Shown: positions 56,440-64,000 of the stretch, piece by piece
Layout: every line of letters begins with the position of its first letter
How positions within the stretch are numbered: position 1 is the first letter of the stretch
Position numbers and translations under genes: made by a program
NCBI RefSeq assembly: GCF_004362405.1
Contig: NZ_SNXE01000003.1
Location: forward strand, 1-64,000
Source of the DNA: Roseateles asaccharophilus
GTDB lineage: Bacteria > Pseudomonadota > Gammaproteobacteria > Burkholderiales > Burkholderiaceae_C
Reading direction: 5' to 3'
DNA: 64,000 bases
The notes under the pieces: generated by a model
Databases searched by the model: none
What the model was told of the DNA's origin: nothing
What the model saw: only the letters and a program-made list of their open reading frames with translations

Positions 56440-57447
56440 TCATCTCGGCGCGTGGTCCAGGGTCCAGACGCCGTGAGGCGACTTGCCGACCTTGACCTTG
56501 CGCAGCACCTGGCGCTTCTCGATGTCGATCATGGTCAGCTTGCCCCCCCAGCGCGAGGTGACCAGCAGGGTCTTGCCATCGGCCAGCACATCCATATCGT
56601 CCGGGCCGCCGGGGCCGGGCAGCTCGGCCACCACCGTGAAGTCGGAGAGCTGGATCTTGCTGATGGTGTTGGCCGCGCGGTTGCTCACAAAGACATGGCG
56701 CTTGTCGCCCAGGGCGCGGAAGGAGTGGGCGCCCTTGCCCGTGGGCAGGCGCTTGAGCAGACGCGGCTGGGCGCCCTGCACGTCATAGACTTCGACCACC
56801 GAGTCGCCGGTCAGGGCCACGAGCAAATGCTTGTCATCCGGGGTCAGGTAGATGTCGGCCGGCATCTTGCCCACCTTGATCTTCCAGCGCAGCTGCTGGT
56901 CGCTCAGGCCGAAGGCACTGACCTCGTCGCTGTCCTGCAGCGACACATAGAGCAGCGTGCTCTTGCTGTCGATGAAGAGATGGCTGGGCGTCTTGGGCGC
57001 GGGCACGCGCTTGACCAGCTGCAAGGGCTTGGCGGCGTCACCGGGCACCCAGCGGTAGAAGTCCACGTGATCCAGACGGTTGGCGGCCGTGATGAACCAC
57101 TTCATGTCCGGCGAAAAGCGCAGATGGTAGGGGTCGACAATGCCCTGCAGCACCCGCTGCACCTCGGCCGTGCGGGGGTCGATGAAGGTGAGCGAATCCC
57201 CCAGGGCATTGGCCACGATCAGCGACTTCTCGTCCGGCGTCATATAAAGATGGTGAGGCTCCTTGCCGGTCGGAATGCGCTTGAGCTGGGTAAAGCTCAC
57301 CGGATCGATCACGCTGATGTCCGCATCCAGGGAGTTCAGCACAAAGATGGGCTTGTTGGCCCAGACCGAGCCGCTCAGGCCCAGGAACGCGGCCAGGGTC
57401 AAACGGGCCAGGGCGCGCGGCCAGCGTGGGGTGCACAGGGTCAGCAA
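56440..57447 (-). CDS. YncE-like beta-propeller protein, exported
   Basis: This protein of about 335 residues has a signal peptide (ending SVWA near residue 30) and repeated strands of the YVTN/YncE type (PIFVLNSLDADISVIDP, GKEPHHLYMTPDEKSLIVAN, SKSPHGV-like). It is probably a periplasmic seven-bladed propeller. The start is TTG at 57447, with AGGA upstream; a longer frame from 57552 would run through the terminator at 57509-57535. The function is unknown. Confidence 0.75.
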   Translation of the reverse strand: MLTLCTPRWPRALARLTLAAFLGLSGSVWANKPIFVLNSLDADISVIDPVSFTQLKRIPTGKEPHHLYMTPDEKSLIVANALGDSLTFIDPRTAEVQRVLQGIVDPYHLRFSPDMKWFITAANRLDHVDFYRWVPGDAAKPLQLVKRVPAPKTPSHLFIDSKSTLLYVSLQDSDEVSAFGLSDQQLRWKIKVGKMPADIYLTPDDKHLLVALTGDSVVEVYDVQGAQPRLLKRLPTGKGAHSFRALGDKRHVFVSNRAANTISKIQLSDFTVVAELPGPGGPDDMDVLADGKTLLVTSRWGGKLTMIDIEKRQVLRKVKVGKSPHGVWTLDHAPR

Positions 57448-57508
57448 ACTCTCGTTCCTCGATATCGGGCACGCCCCTGCCCGGGCGATCTGGGCCGCGG
57501 GCAAGCAA

Positions 57509-57535
57509 GAAAAAAGGGCAGTGCAAGCACTGCCC
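57509..57535 (-). terminator. Rho-independent terminator after the TIGR00266 gene
   Basis: Arms GGGCAGTG (57516-57523) and CACTGCCC (57528-57535) with loop CAAG, followed on the minus strand by TTTTTTC. It ends the minus-strand gene at 57609-58424 and marks where the next gene's region begins. Confidence 0.82.
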
Positions 57536-57608
57536 CAGAGTGTAGGCGGCATGAGCCCGGCCCATTCTTAAGCCGGGTCAAGCCGGATCACGGCCGCGGC
57601 GGCAAGCC

Positions 57609-58424
57609 TCAGTCGTCGTCGCCGCTCAGCACGCCGCCCAGCAGGCCGCCCGCGGCCAGACCGCCCAGCAGGCCGCCCTGCTCGCGGCTGCCGCCGCCGG
57701 TCTGGGGCGCCGCGGCAAAGATGCGCGAGGCCAGGCGCGAGAAGGGCAGGCTTTGCAGCCAGACCTCGCCCGGGCCGCTCAGCTTGGCCAGGAACAGGCC
57801 TTCGCCGCCGAAGAGCGCGGTCTTGATCTTGCCCACGTACTGGATCTCGAAGTCCACGCTGGGCGTGTAGGCCACCACGCAGCCGGTGTCCACCAGCAGG
57901 GTCTGGCCCGGCTGCAGGGTGCGGCGCACCACAGTGCCGCCGGCATGCACAAAGGCCAGGCCGTCACCATCGAGCTTCTGCATGATGAAGCCCTCGCCGC
58001 CGAAAAAGCCGGTGCTGAGCTTCTGCTGCAGGGCGATGCCCAGGGACACGCCACGCGCGGCGCACAGGAAGGCATCCTTCTGGCAGATCAGGGTGCCGCC
58101 CAGCTGGCGCAGGTCCATGGGCAGGATCTTGCCGGCATAGGGCGCGGCAAAGGCCACGCGCTGCTTGCCGGCGGCCTGGTTGGTGTAAATGGTGGTGAAC
58201 AGCGACTCACCCGTGATCAGCCGCTTGCCAGCGCCCAGCAGCTTGCCGAAGAAGCCCCCCTGCTGGGCGGCGCCATCGCCAAACACCGTGTCCATGCTGA
58301 TCCCGGCATCCATGAACATCATGCTGCCGGCTTCACCGATGGCCGCTTCACCGGGATCCAGTTCGACCTCGACGAACTGCATCTCGCTGCCCTTGATCTC
58401 GTAATCCACAACATCCATCGCCAT
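57609..58424 (-). CDS. TIGR00266/AIM24 family protein
   Basis: This 271-residue protein has the family pattern AIGEAGSMMFMDAGI near residue 29, GESLFTTIYTN near 72, GFFGGEGFIMQKLDGDG near 138 and FGGEGLFLAKLSGPG near 205. The C terminus is a Gly-rich tail ending in DDD. No signal peptide is seen. The family is widespread, with unknown biochemical function. GGGAGA precedes the ATG. Confidence 0.85.
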   Translation of the reverse strand: MAMDVVDYEIKGSEMQFVEVELDPGEAAIGEAGSMMFMDAGISMDTVFGDGAAQQGGFFGKLLGAGKRLITGESLFTTIYTNQAAGKQRVAFAAPYAGKILPMDLRQLGGTLICQKDAFLCAARGVSLGIALQQKLSTGFFGGEGFIMQKLDGDGLAFVHAGGTVVRRTLQPGQTLLVDTGCVVAYTPSVDFEIQYVGKIKTALFGGEGLFLAKLSGPGEVWLQSLPFSRLASRIFAAAPQTGGGSREQGGLLGGLAAGGLLGGVLSGDDD

Positions 58425-58521
58425 TGCGTCAATCTCCCGGCACTACTGGCCAACAAGCCGCCACCCATGTGGCAAACGGGCGCGATGGTACAGAAATCCG
58501 GTCTGCCTATACTGGCCGCCC

Positions 58522-59328
58522 ATGAATGACGCCAGTTCCACCTCAGACTTGCCCGCGCTCAAGCCGGGAGACAGCTATGTGCAGTCCTTTGCGCGTGGCC
58601 TGGCGGTCATACGCACCTTCAGCGCCGAGGCGCCGCGCCAGACCCTGACCGAGGTGGCGCGCCGCTGCGGCCTGACCCGCGCCGGGGCTCGCCGCATCCT
58701 GCTGACCCTGGAGACCCTGGGCTATGTGCGCAGCGACGGGCGCCAGTTCGCCCTGACGCCCAAGATCCTGGACCTGGGCTTTGCCTACCTCTCTTCCCAG
58801 CCCCTGTGGCAGTTTGCCGAGCCGGTGATGCAGACCCTGGTGGCCGACCTCAAGGAGAGCTGCTCCGCGGCCGTGCTGGAAGGGCAGGACATCGTCTATG
58901 TGCTGCGCGTGCCGGCGCGCAAGATCATGAGCATCAATCTGGGCGTGGGCAGCCGCCTGCCCGCCTGGTGCACCTCCATGGGCCGGGTGCTGCTGGCCGA
59001 TCTGGACGCCGAGGCGCTGGAGCGCCATCTGCAAGGCGTGCAGCTGCAGCAGCACACGGCACGCACCGCCAACAGCCTGGACGAGCTGCGCCTGCGCATC
59101 GCCGCGGTGCGCGAGCAGGGCTGGTGTCTGCTGAATCAGGAGTTGGAGGACGGTCTGGTTTCGCTGGCGGCCCCCATCACGGACCGCAGCGGCCGCACCA
59201 TCGCGGCCCTGAATGTCAGCACCCAGGTCAACCGCAACCCGCCCGAGACCCTGCTGGCCCAGCACCTGCCCCGCTTGCTGGAAGCGGCGCAGAGCATTTC
59301 GAGGCTGTTGCAGATTCGGGCGGGGTGA
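58522..59328 (+). CDS. IclR-family regulator, PcaR/PobR type
   Basis: This 268-residue regulator has an N-terminal winged HTH (SFARGLAVIRTFSAEAPRQT, LTEVARRCGLTRAGARRILL) and an IclR effector domain with LGVGSRLPAWCTSMGRVLLA (about residues 137-156), the pattern of regulators of protocatechuate and related pathways. No pca genes are in the window, so targets lie elsewhere. It converges on phaB. Confidence 0.87.
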   Translation: MNDASSTSDLPALKPGDSYVQSFARGLAVIRTFSAEAPRQTLTEVARRCGLTRAGARRILLTLETLGYVRSDGRQFALTPKILDLGFAYLSSQPLWQFAEPVMQTLVADLKESCSAAVLEGQDIVYVLRVPARKIMSINLGVGSRLPAWCTSMGRVLLADLDAEALERHLQGVQLQQHTARTANSLDELRLRIAAVREQGWCLLNQELEDGLVSLAAPITDRSGRTIAALNVSTQVNRNPPETLLAQHLPRLLEAAQSISRLLQIRAG

Positions 59329-59336
59329 CAAGTATG

Positions 59337-59362
59337 AAGACGGCTCGTGGGCCGTCTTGCAT
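59337..59362 (+). terminator. Terminator after the IclR gene
   Basis: Arms AAGACGGC (59337-59344) and GCCGTCTT (59351-59358) with a 6-nt loop, followed by GCATTT. It begins 9 nt after the IclR stop and ends that transcript. Confidence 0.7.
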
Positions 59363-59392
59363 TTGCTTTCGGGGGAGCAACTCTCCCCAGCC

Positions 59393-59451
59393 AGCCCACG
59401 CTCGACGTGGGCTGTCGTTCGATCGGCGTCGGACAGGCCTCAGGCCTGTCC
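59393..59451. repeat. Two further hairpins between the IclR gene and phaB
   Basis: AGCCCAC (59393-59399) pairs with GTGGGCT (59407-59413), and GGACAGGCC (59431-59439) pairs with GGCCTGTCC (59443-59451). The second lies 11 bp after the phaB stop, so probably serves the minus-strand pha transcript. Neither has a long T-tract. Confidence 0.65.
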
Positions 59452-59462
59452 TCGGCCCGATC

Positions 59463-60200
59463 TCACCCCATGTGCAAACCGCCGTTGCAGGAGAAGTCGG
59501 CGCCGGTGGTGAAGCCCGAGGTGTCGCTGGCCAACCAACCCACGATGGAGGCGATCTCCGAGGGCTCGCCCAGGCGCTTGACCGGGATCTGGGCCACGAT
59601 CTTCTCCAGCACATCGGGGCGCACGGCCTTGACCATATCGGTGCCGATATAGCCCGGGCTCACGGTGTTCACCGTCACGCCCTTGCTGGCCAGTTCCTGG
59701 GCCAGGGCCATGGTGAAGCCGTGCATGCCGGCCTTGGCGGCCGAGTAATTGGTCTGGCCGGCCTGGCCCTTCTCGCCATTGACCGAGGAGATGTTGATGA
59801 TGCGGCCCCAGCCCTTGTCCACCATGCCCGGCACCACCTGCTTGGTGACGTTGAACATGCTGGTGAGGTTGGTGCTGATCACCGCGTCCCAATCCTCACG
59901 GCTCATCTTGAGGAACATGCGGTCCTTGGTGATGCCGGCGTTGTTGACCAGCACATCGATCTGGCCGTGCTCGGCAATCGCCTTCTCGAAGGCCTGGACG
60001 GTTGACTCCCACTCGGCCACATTGCCCACCGAGGCGTAGAACGTGTAGCCCAGTTCGGCCTGCTCGGCGATCCACTTGGCATGGTCACGGCTGGGGCCAC
60101 AACCGGCGATGACCTTGAAGCCATCCTTGTGCAGTTGCTGGCAGATGGCGGTACCAATGCCACCCATGCCGCCGGTCACGTAAGCAATCTTCTGGCTCAT
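59463..60200 (-). CDS. phaB: Acetoacetyl-CoA reductase
   Basis: This 245-residue short-chain dehydrogenase reduces acetoacetyl-CoA to (R)-3-hydroxybutyryl-CoA with NADPH for polyhydroxybutyrate synthesis. It has the cofactor loop TGGMGGIG (residues 9-16), NNAG, active-site Ser (SSVNG, near 138-139), Tyr152 and Lys156 in NYSAAKAGMHGF. It is the third gene in phaC-phaA-phaB. Confidence 0.94.
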   Translation of the reverse strand: MSQKIAYVTGGMGGIGTAICQQLHKDGFKVIAGCGPSRDHAKWIAEQAELGYTFYASVGNVAEWESTVQAFEKAIAEHGQIDVLVNNAGITKDRMFLKMSREDWDAVISTNLTSMFNVTKQVVPGMVDKGWGRIINISSVNGEKGQAGQTNYSAAKAGMHGFTMALAQELASKGVTVNTVSPGYIGTDMVKAVRPDVLEKIVAQIPVKRLGEPSEIASIVGWLASDTSGFTTGADFSCNGGLHMG

Positions 60201-60242
60201 CTCAGGTCTCCTTGCTGATCTCAGTCTGGGTTTGTTCTCGGT

Positions 60243-61424
<1,182 letters not shown>

Positions 61425-61441
61425 GGAACGCTCTCTCCTGT

Positions 61442-63115
61442 TCAGGCTTTGGTCTTGACGTAGCGGCCGGGCGCCGGCTCGATGGCCTTGTGGCCGCGCC
61501 CACCCACGGTACGCGGGGCCGGCTTCATGGCACCGGCATGGGTAGACAGCCAGCTGGCCCAGTCCGTCCACCAGCTGCCCGGATGTTCCACCGCACTGTC
61601 CAGCCACTGCTGTGCCTGCTCGGGCAGGGCTGCGGTCTTGCCGATCCAGTGACTGCGCTTGCCCTTGGCCGGCGGATTGATCACGCCCGCGATATGGCCG
61701 GACGCCCCCAGGACGAAGCGCTTCTTGCCCGTGAAGATCTGGGTGGAGCGGTAGGCGCTGTCCCAGGGCACGATATGGTCTTCGCGCGAGCCATAGATAT
61801 AGACCGGCGCCTTGATCTTGCACAGGTCCAGCGACTCGCCGCAGACGGTCAGCGCCCCCGGCAGCTTCAGCTCGTTCTGCAGATAGGTGTGGCGCAGATA
61901 CCAGCAGTACATGGGGCCGGGCAGATTGGTCGAGTCGCCGTTCCAGTACAGCAGGTCGAAGGCCGGCGGTGCCTCGCCCTTGAGGTAGTTGCCCACCACA
62001 TAGTTCCAGACCAGATCGTTAGGTCGCAGGAAGCTGAAGGTGGCGGCCAGCTCCTTGCCGTGCAGCAGGCCCGGGCCCTGGGGCGCATCGGGGCCTATGC
62101 TCATCTCGCGCAAACGCACCGAGGCCTCGTCCACGAAGAGATCCAGCACACCATTGCTGCTGAAGTCGATCAAGGTGGTCAGCAGGGTCAGACTGGCCGC
62201 GGGTTGCTGGCCGCGCGCCGCCAGCACGCCCAGGGCCGTGGCCAGCAAGGTGCCGCCCACGCAGAAGCCCAGGGTGTTGAGGGTCTTGCTGCCGCTGATC
62301 TCCTGCACCACCTGGATGGCACGGATGACGGCCTGCTCCACATAGTCGTCCCAGGTCCAGGCCTTGCAGCTCTCATCCGGGTTGCGCCAGCTCAGCACAA
62401 AGGTGCGGTGGCCCTGCTCCACCGCGTAGCGGATCAGGGAGTTCTCGGGCTGCAGGTCCAGGATGTAGAACTTGTTGATGCAGGGCGGCACCAGCAGGAA
62501 GGGCCGCTCATGCACCTGGGCCGTCAGCGGCTTGTACTCCAGCAGCTGGAAGAACTCGTTCTCGTAGACCACCGCGCCCTCGCTGGTGGCCACATTGCGG
62601 CCCACCTCGAAGGCGCTTTCATCGGTCTGCGAGAGATGGCCGCGCTGGATGTCGCCCCACAGCAGTTGCAGGCCGCGTGCGATGCTCTCGCCCTGGGTGT
62701 CCAGGGCCAGGCGCTGGGCCTCGGGGTTGAGCGCCAGGTAGTTGCTGGGCGCGGCGGCGTCCACGAACTGCTGCACCGCGAAGCGGATGCGCGCCCGGGT
62801 CTTCTCGTCGCCCTCCACCTGCTCGGCCATCTGCTGCAGGGTGCGGGCATTGAGCAGATAGAGCTGGGCCATGAAACTGCTGGCCGGATTGCTCTGCCAC
62901 GCCTCGGCGGAAAAGCGCCGATCGGCGGGCTTGTCCAGATGCCCCTGCAGGGCCTGATTCCAAAGACTGCTGGCCTGCTGCAGATAGCTGGCCTGCAGCT
63001 GGGTCCAGGCCGATACCGGGACCTGCAAACCGGCCAGGGACTTGAACAGGTCGGCCGCCACGGCCGAGGCCTCCTCCGCGGCCGAAGGCGCCGCACTTGG
63101 GGACTTGCGTTTCAT
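61442..63115 (-). CDS. phaC: Class I polyhydroxyalkanoate synthase
   Basis: This 557-residue synthase polymerises hydroxyacyl-CoA. The lipase-like box GFCVGG supplies Cys285, Asp446 is in REDHIVPWD and His474 in [13 protein letters not shown]. The N-terminal domain (about residues 1-170) matches class I. A start at 63115 gives MKRKSPS; an upstream codon at 63172 would add an unsupported tail. phaA and phaB follow; no phaR repressor or phasin gene is present in the window. Confidence 0.94.
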   Translation of the reverse strand: MKRKSPSAAPSAAEEASAVAADLFKSLAGLQVPVSAWTQLQASYLQQASSLWNQALQGHLDKPADRRFSAEAWQSNPASSFMAQLYLLNARTLQQMAEQVEGDEKTRARIRFAVQQFVDAAAPSNYLALNPEAQRLALDTQGESIARGLQLLWGDIQRGHLSQTDESAFEVGRNVATSEGAVVYENEFFQLLEYKPLTAQVHERPFLLVPPCINKFYILDLQPENSLIRYAVEQGHRTFVLSWRNPDESCKAWTWDDYVEQAVIRAIQVVQEISGSKTLNTLGFCVGGTLLATALGVLAARGQQPAASLTLLTTLIDFSSNGVLDLFVDEASVRLREMSIGPDAPQGPGLLHGKELAATFSFLRPNDLVWNYVVGNYLKGEAPPAFDLLYWNGDSTNLPGPMYCWYLRHTYLQNELKLPGALTVCGESLDLCKIKAPVYIYGSREDHIVPWDSAYRSTQIFTGKKRFVLGASGHIAGVINPPAKGKRSHWIGKTAALPEQAQQWLDSAVEHPGSWWTDWASWLSTHAGAMKPAPRTVGGRGHKAIEPAPGRYVKTKA

Positions 63116-63262
63116 GTGTCTCCTCAGGAACCGGATGTCCGGCCCGGACGCGCACCCGCGCGCCCCCGGCATCTCGTCTGCACACAGGCAAGAAGCTTGC
63201 CACAGCTCCCACGCTCACCCTTGTTGTAATCTCGCTGCCTTACCTCCTGATGACACCCGCCC

Positions 63263-63565
63263 ATGTATCTGGTTGCGATTGCCTGGCTCTATGTGGTTGT
63301 GATGATGGCGCTGGCCGAGGCCGTCAGCAGCCAGGGTACGGTGCTGGGCGCCCTGTTCACCTTCCTGCTCTACGGCCTGCTGCCCCTGAGCATCGTGATG
63401 TATCTGCTGGGCACCCCGGCCCGGCGTCGGGCCCGGCGCCTCGCCGAACAGGTCCAGGCCGAGCCGGCACAGGACCCGACCTCAGCCCAGCAGGCGGATG
63501 GCGGCGACCATGCGCCCGCTCTCCCGGCCGAGCAGGCGCTCGCGCCGGTACGAAAAGAACCTTGA
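63263..63565 (+). CDS. Small membrane protein, hypothetical
   Basis: This 100-residue protein has two hydrophobic segments (about residues 2-20 and 28-49) and a basic then Gln/Ala/Pro-rich tail. I do not recognise it. TGTAAT at 63224-63229 could be its -10 box. Its last 84 bp overlap the 3' end of the pgeF-like gene on the other strand. It is divergent from phaC. Confidence 0.6.
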   Translation: MYLVAIAWLYVVVMMALAEAVSSQGTVLGALFTFLLYGLLPLSIVMYLLGTPARRRARRLAEQVQAEPAQDPTSAQQADGGDHAPALPAEQALAPVRKEP

Positions 63566-64000
63566 GGCCTCGCTCACGGTGCACCAACCACCGCCGCTGA
63601 CCCGGCCCAGGCCCAGAGCCTGCAGCCGCTCGCGCGCCAGCGCGGCCAGGTCCGCCCGCCAGCGATCCTCGCCGGCCGCATTGGGCTGATAGCGGTAGGC
63701 GGCGGGATCCCCGCCACAGGCCTGCCGCACCTCGGCTCCCACCTCAAAGGCCTCGGGGCCTATGCAGGCCCCCATCCAGGCCTGCACCTGGGAGGGCTCA
63801 CAGGCCGCCGCCTCGCACAGGGACGCCACGGTGCGCTCCAGCACCCCGGCGGCCAGGCCGCGCCAGCCCGCATGGGCACCGCCGACTGCACCCGGCGCGG
63901 CAAAGAGCACGGGCAGGCAATCCGCCACCTGAATGGCCACGCCCAGGTCCGGGTCGGTGCTGATGGCCGCATCGGCCGGCGGTGCGACCTCGTGCAACCA
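63482..64000 (-). CDS. YfiH/PgeF-family (laccase-domain) protein, cut by window edge
   Basis: This is the C-terminal part (about 172 residues seen of an expected 240-260) of a multicopper-like/YfiH protein: VADCLPVLFA, GGAHAGWRGLAAGVLERTV and GACIGPEAFEVG are the conserved elements, with the Cys and His metal ligands visible. Family members act on peptidoglycan intermediates or purine nucleosides. The start lies beyond 64000. It is commonly found beside pha genes in betaproteobacteria. Confidence 0.85.
   Translation of the reverse strand, partial: WLHEVAPPADAAISTDPDLGVAIQVADCLPVLFAAPGAVGGAHAGWRGLAAGVLERTVASLCEAAACEPSQVQAWMGACIGPEAFEVGAEVRQACGGDPAAYRYQPNAAGEDRWRADLAALARERLQALGLGRVSGGGWCTVSEASRFFSYRRERLLGRESGRMVAAIRLLG

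Overview
The window is GC-rich chromosomal DNA from a betaproteobacterium. The gene content points to Burkholderiales, probably a Roseateles/Rubrivivax/Paucibacter-like lineage; this is inferred from gene families and neighbourhoods (VC_2705-type symporter with its DUF4212 subunit, phaC-phaA-phaB, egtB-egtD, glnA-ntrB-ntrC), not from any database match. Coding density is very high, codon bias is strong, and most adjacent genes are translationally coupled or separated by fewer than 60 bp. No rRNA, insertion sequence, prophage or CRISPR array is visible.

Layout. 1-1010: a small accessory patch with visibly lower GC. It carries two short membrane-protein genes, each starting 5 nt after a GTTAGGC core site, and a convincing integron attC site between them: an integrase-less cassette cluster. 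1.1-5.8 kb: acetyltransferase, alpha/beta hydrolase, S9 peptidase and a ParB-like protein. 5.8-11.8 kb: a DnaQ-like exonuclease coupled to a cNMP/CBS/DUF294 protein, the sodium/solute symporter pair, a TPR protein and a small membrane protein. 12.0-17.0 kb: prfB with its programmed frameshift, pepN, fbp and tRNA-Thr(CGT). 17.2-22.1 kb: VanZ-like and solute-binding-like proteins, a LuxR/EpsA-like regulator, and the ergothioneine genes egtB-egtD with a DUF427 gene.

22.1-33.8 kb is the main catabolic region. A ten-gene run on the minus strand encodes a degenerate metallo-beta-lactamase-fold protein, an extradiol/VOC-type protein, a flavin monooxygenase with a small DUF2783 partner (resembling the two-component 3-hydroxyphenylacetate 6-hydroxylase MhaAB), two TctC/Bug binding proteins, homogentisate dioxygenase (hmgA), fumarylacetoacetase (fahA), a LysR regulator and an aspartoacylase-like protein. 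A divergent IclR regulator and a perfect 22-bp palindrome between it and the run suggest how it is controlled. A FeeM-like N-acyl amino acid synthase follows.

33.9-40.9 kb: a complete Liv-type ABC transporter with an acyl-CoA ligase; its LivF has Arg in place of the Walker A Lys. 41.1-47.7 kb: msrB, septation protein A, bolA, parvulin, DUF2062, the divergent ybbA/tesA pair, def, an MBL hydrolase and a YebC-type regulator. 47.8-52.8 kb: nitrogen control (ntrC, ntrB, glnA), with a sigma-54 promoter and NtrC-type dyads upstream of glnA. 52.7-58.4 kb: a CinA-like protein, an EI24 protein, a sterol desaturase, a polysaccharide deacetylase with an altered metal motif, a beta-propeller protein and a TIGR00266 protein. 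58.5-64 kb: an IclR regulator of PcaR type, polyhydroxyalkanoate synthesis genes phaC-phaA-phaB, a small membrane protein and a pgeF-like gene cut by the window edge. Apart from the integron patch and the novel features of the homogentisate region, most of the window is ordinary core genome.
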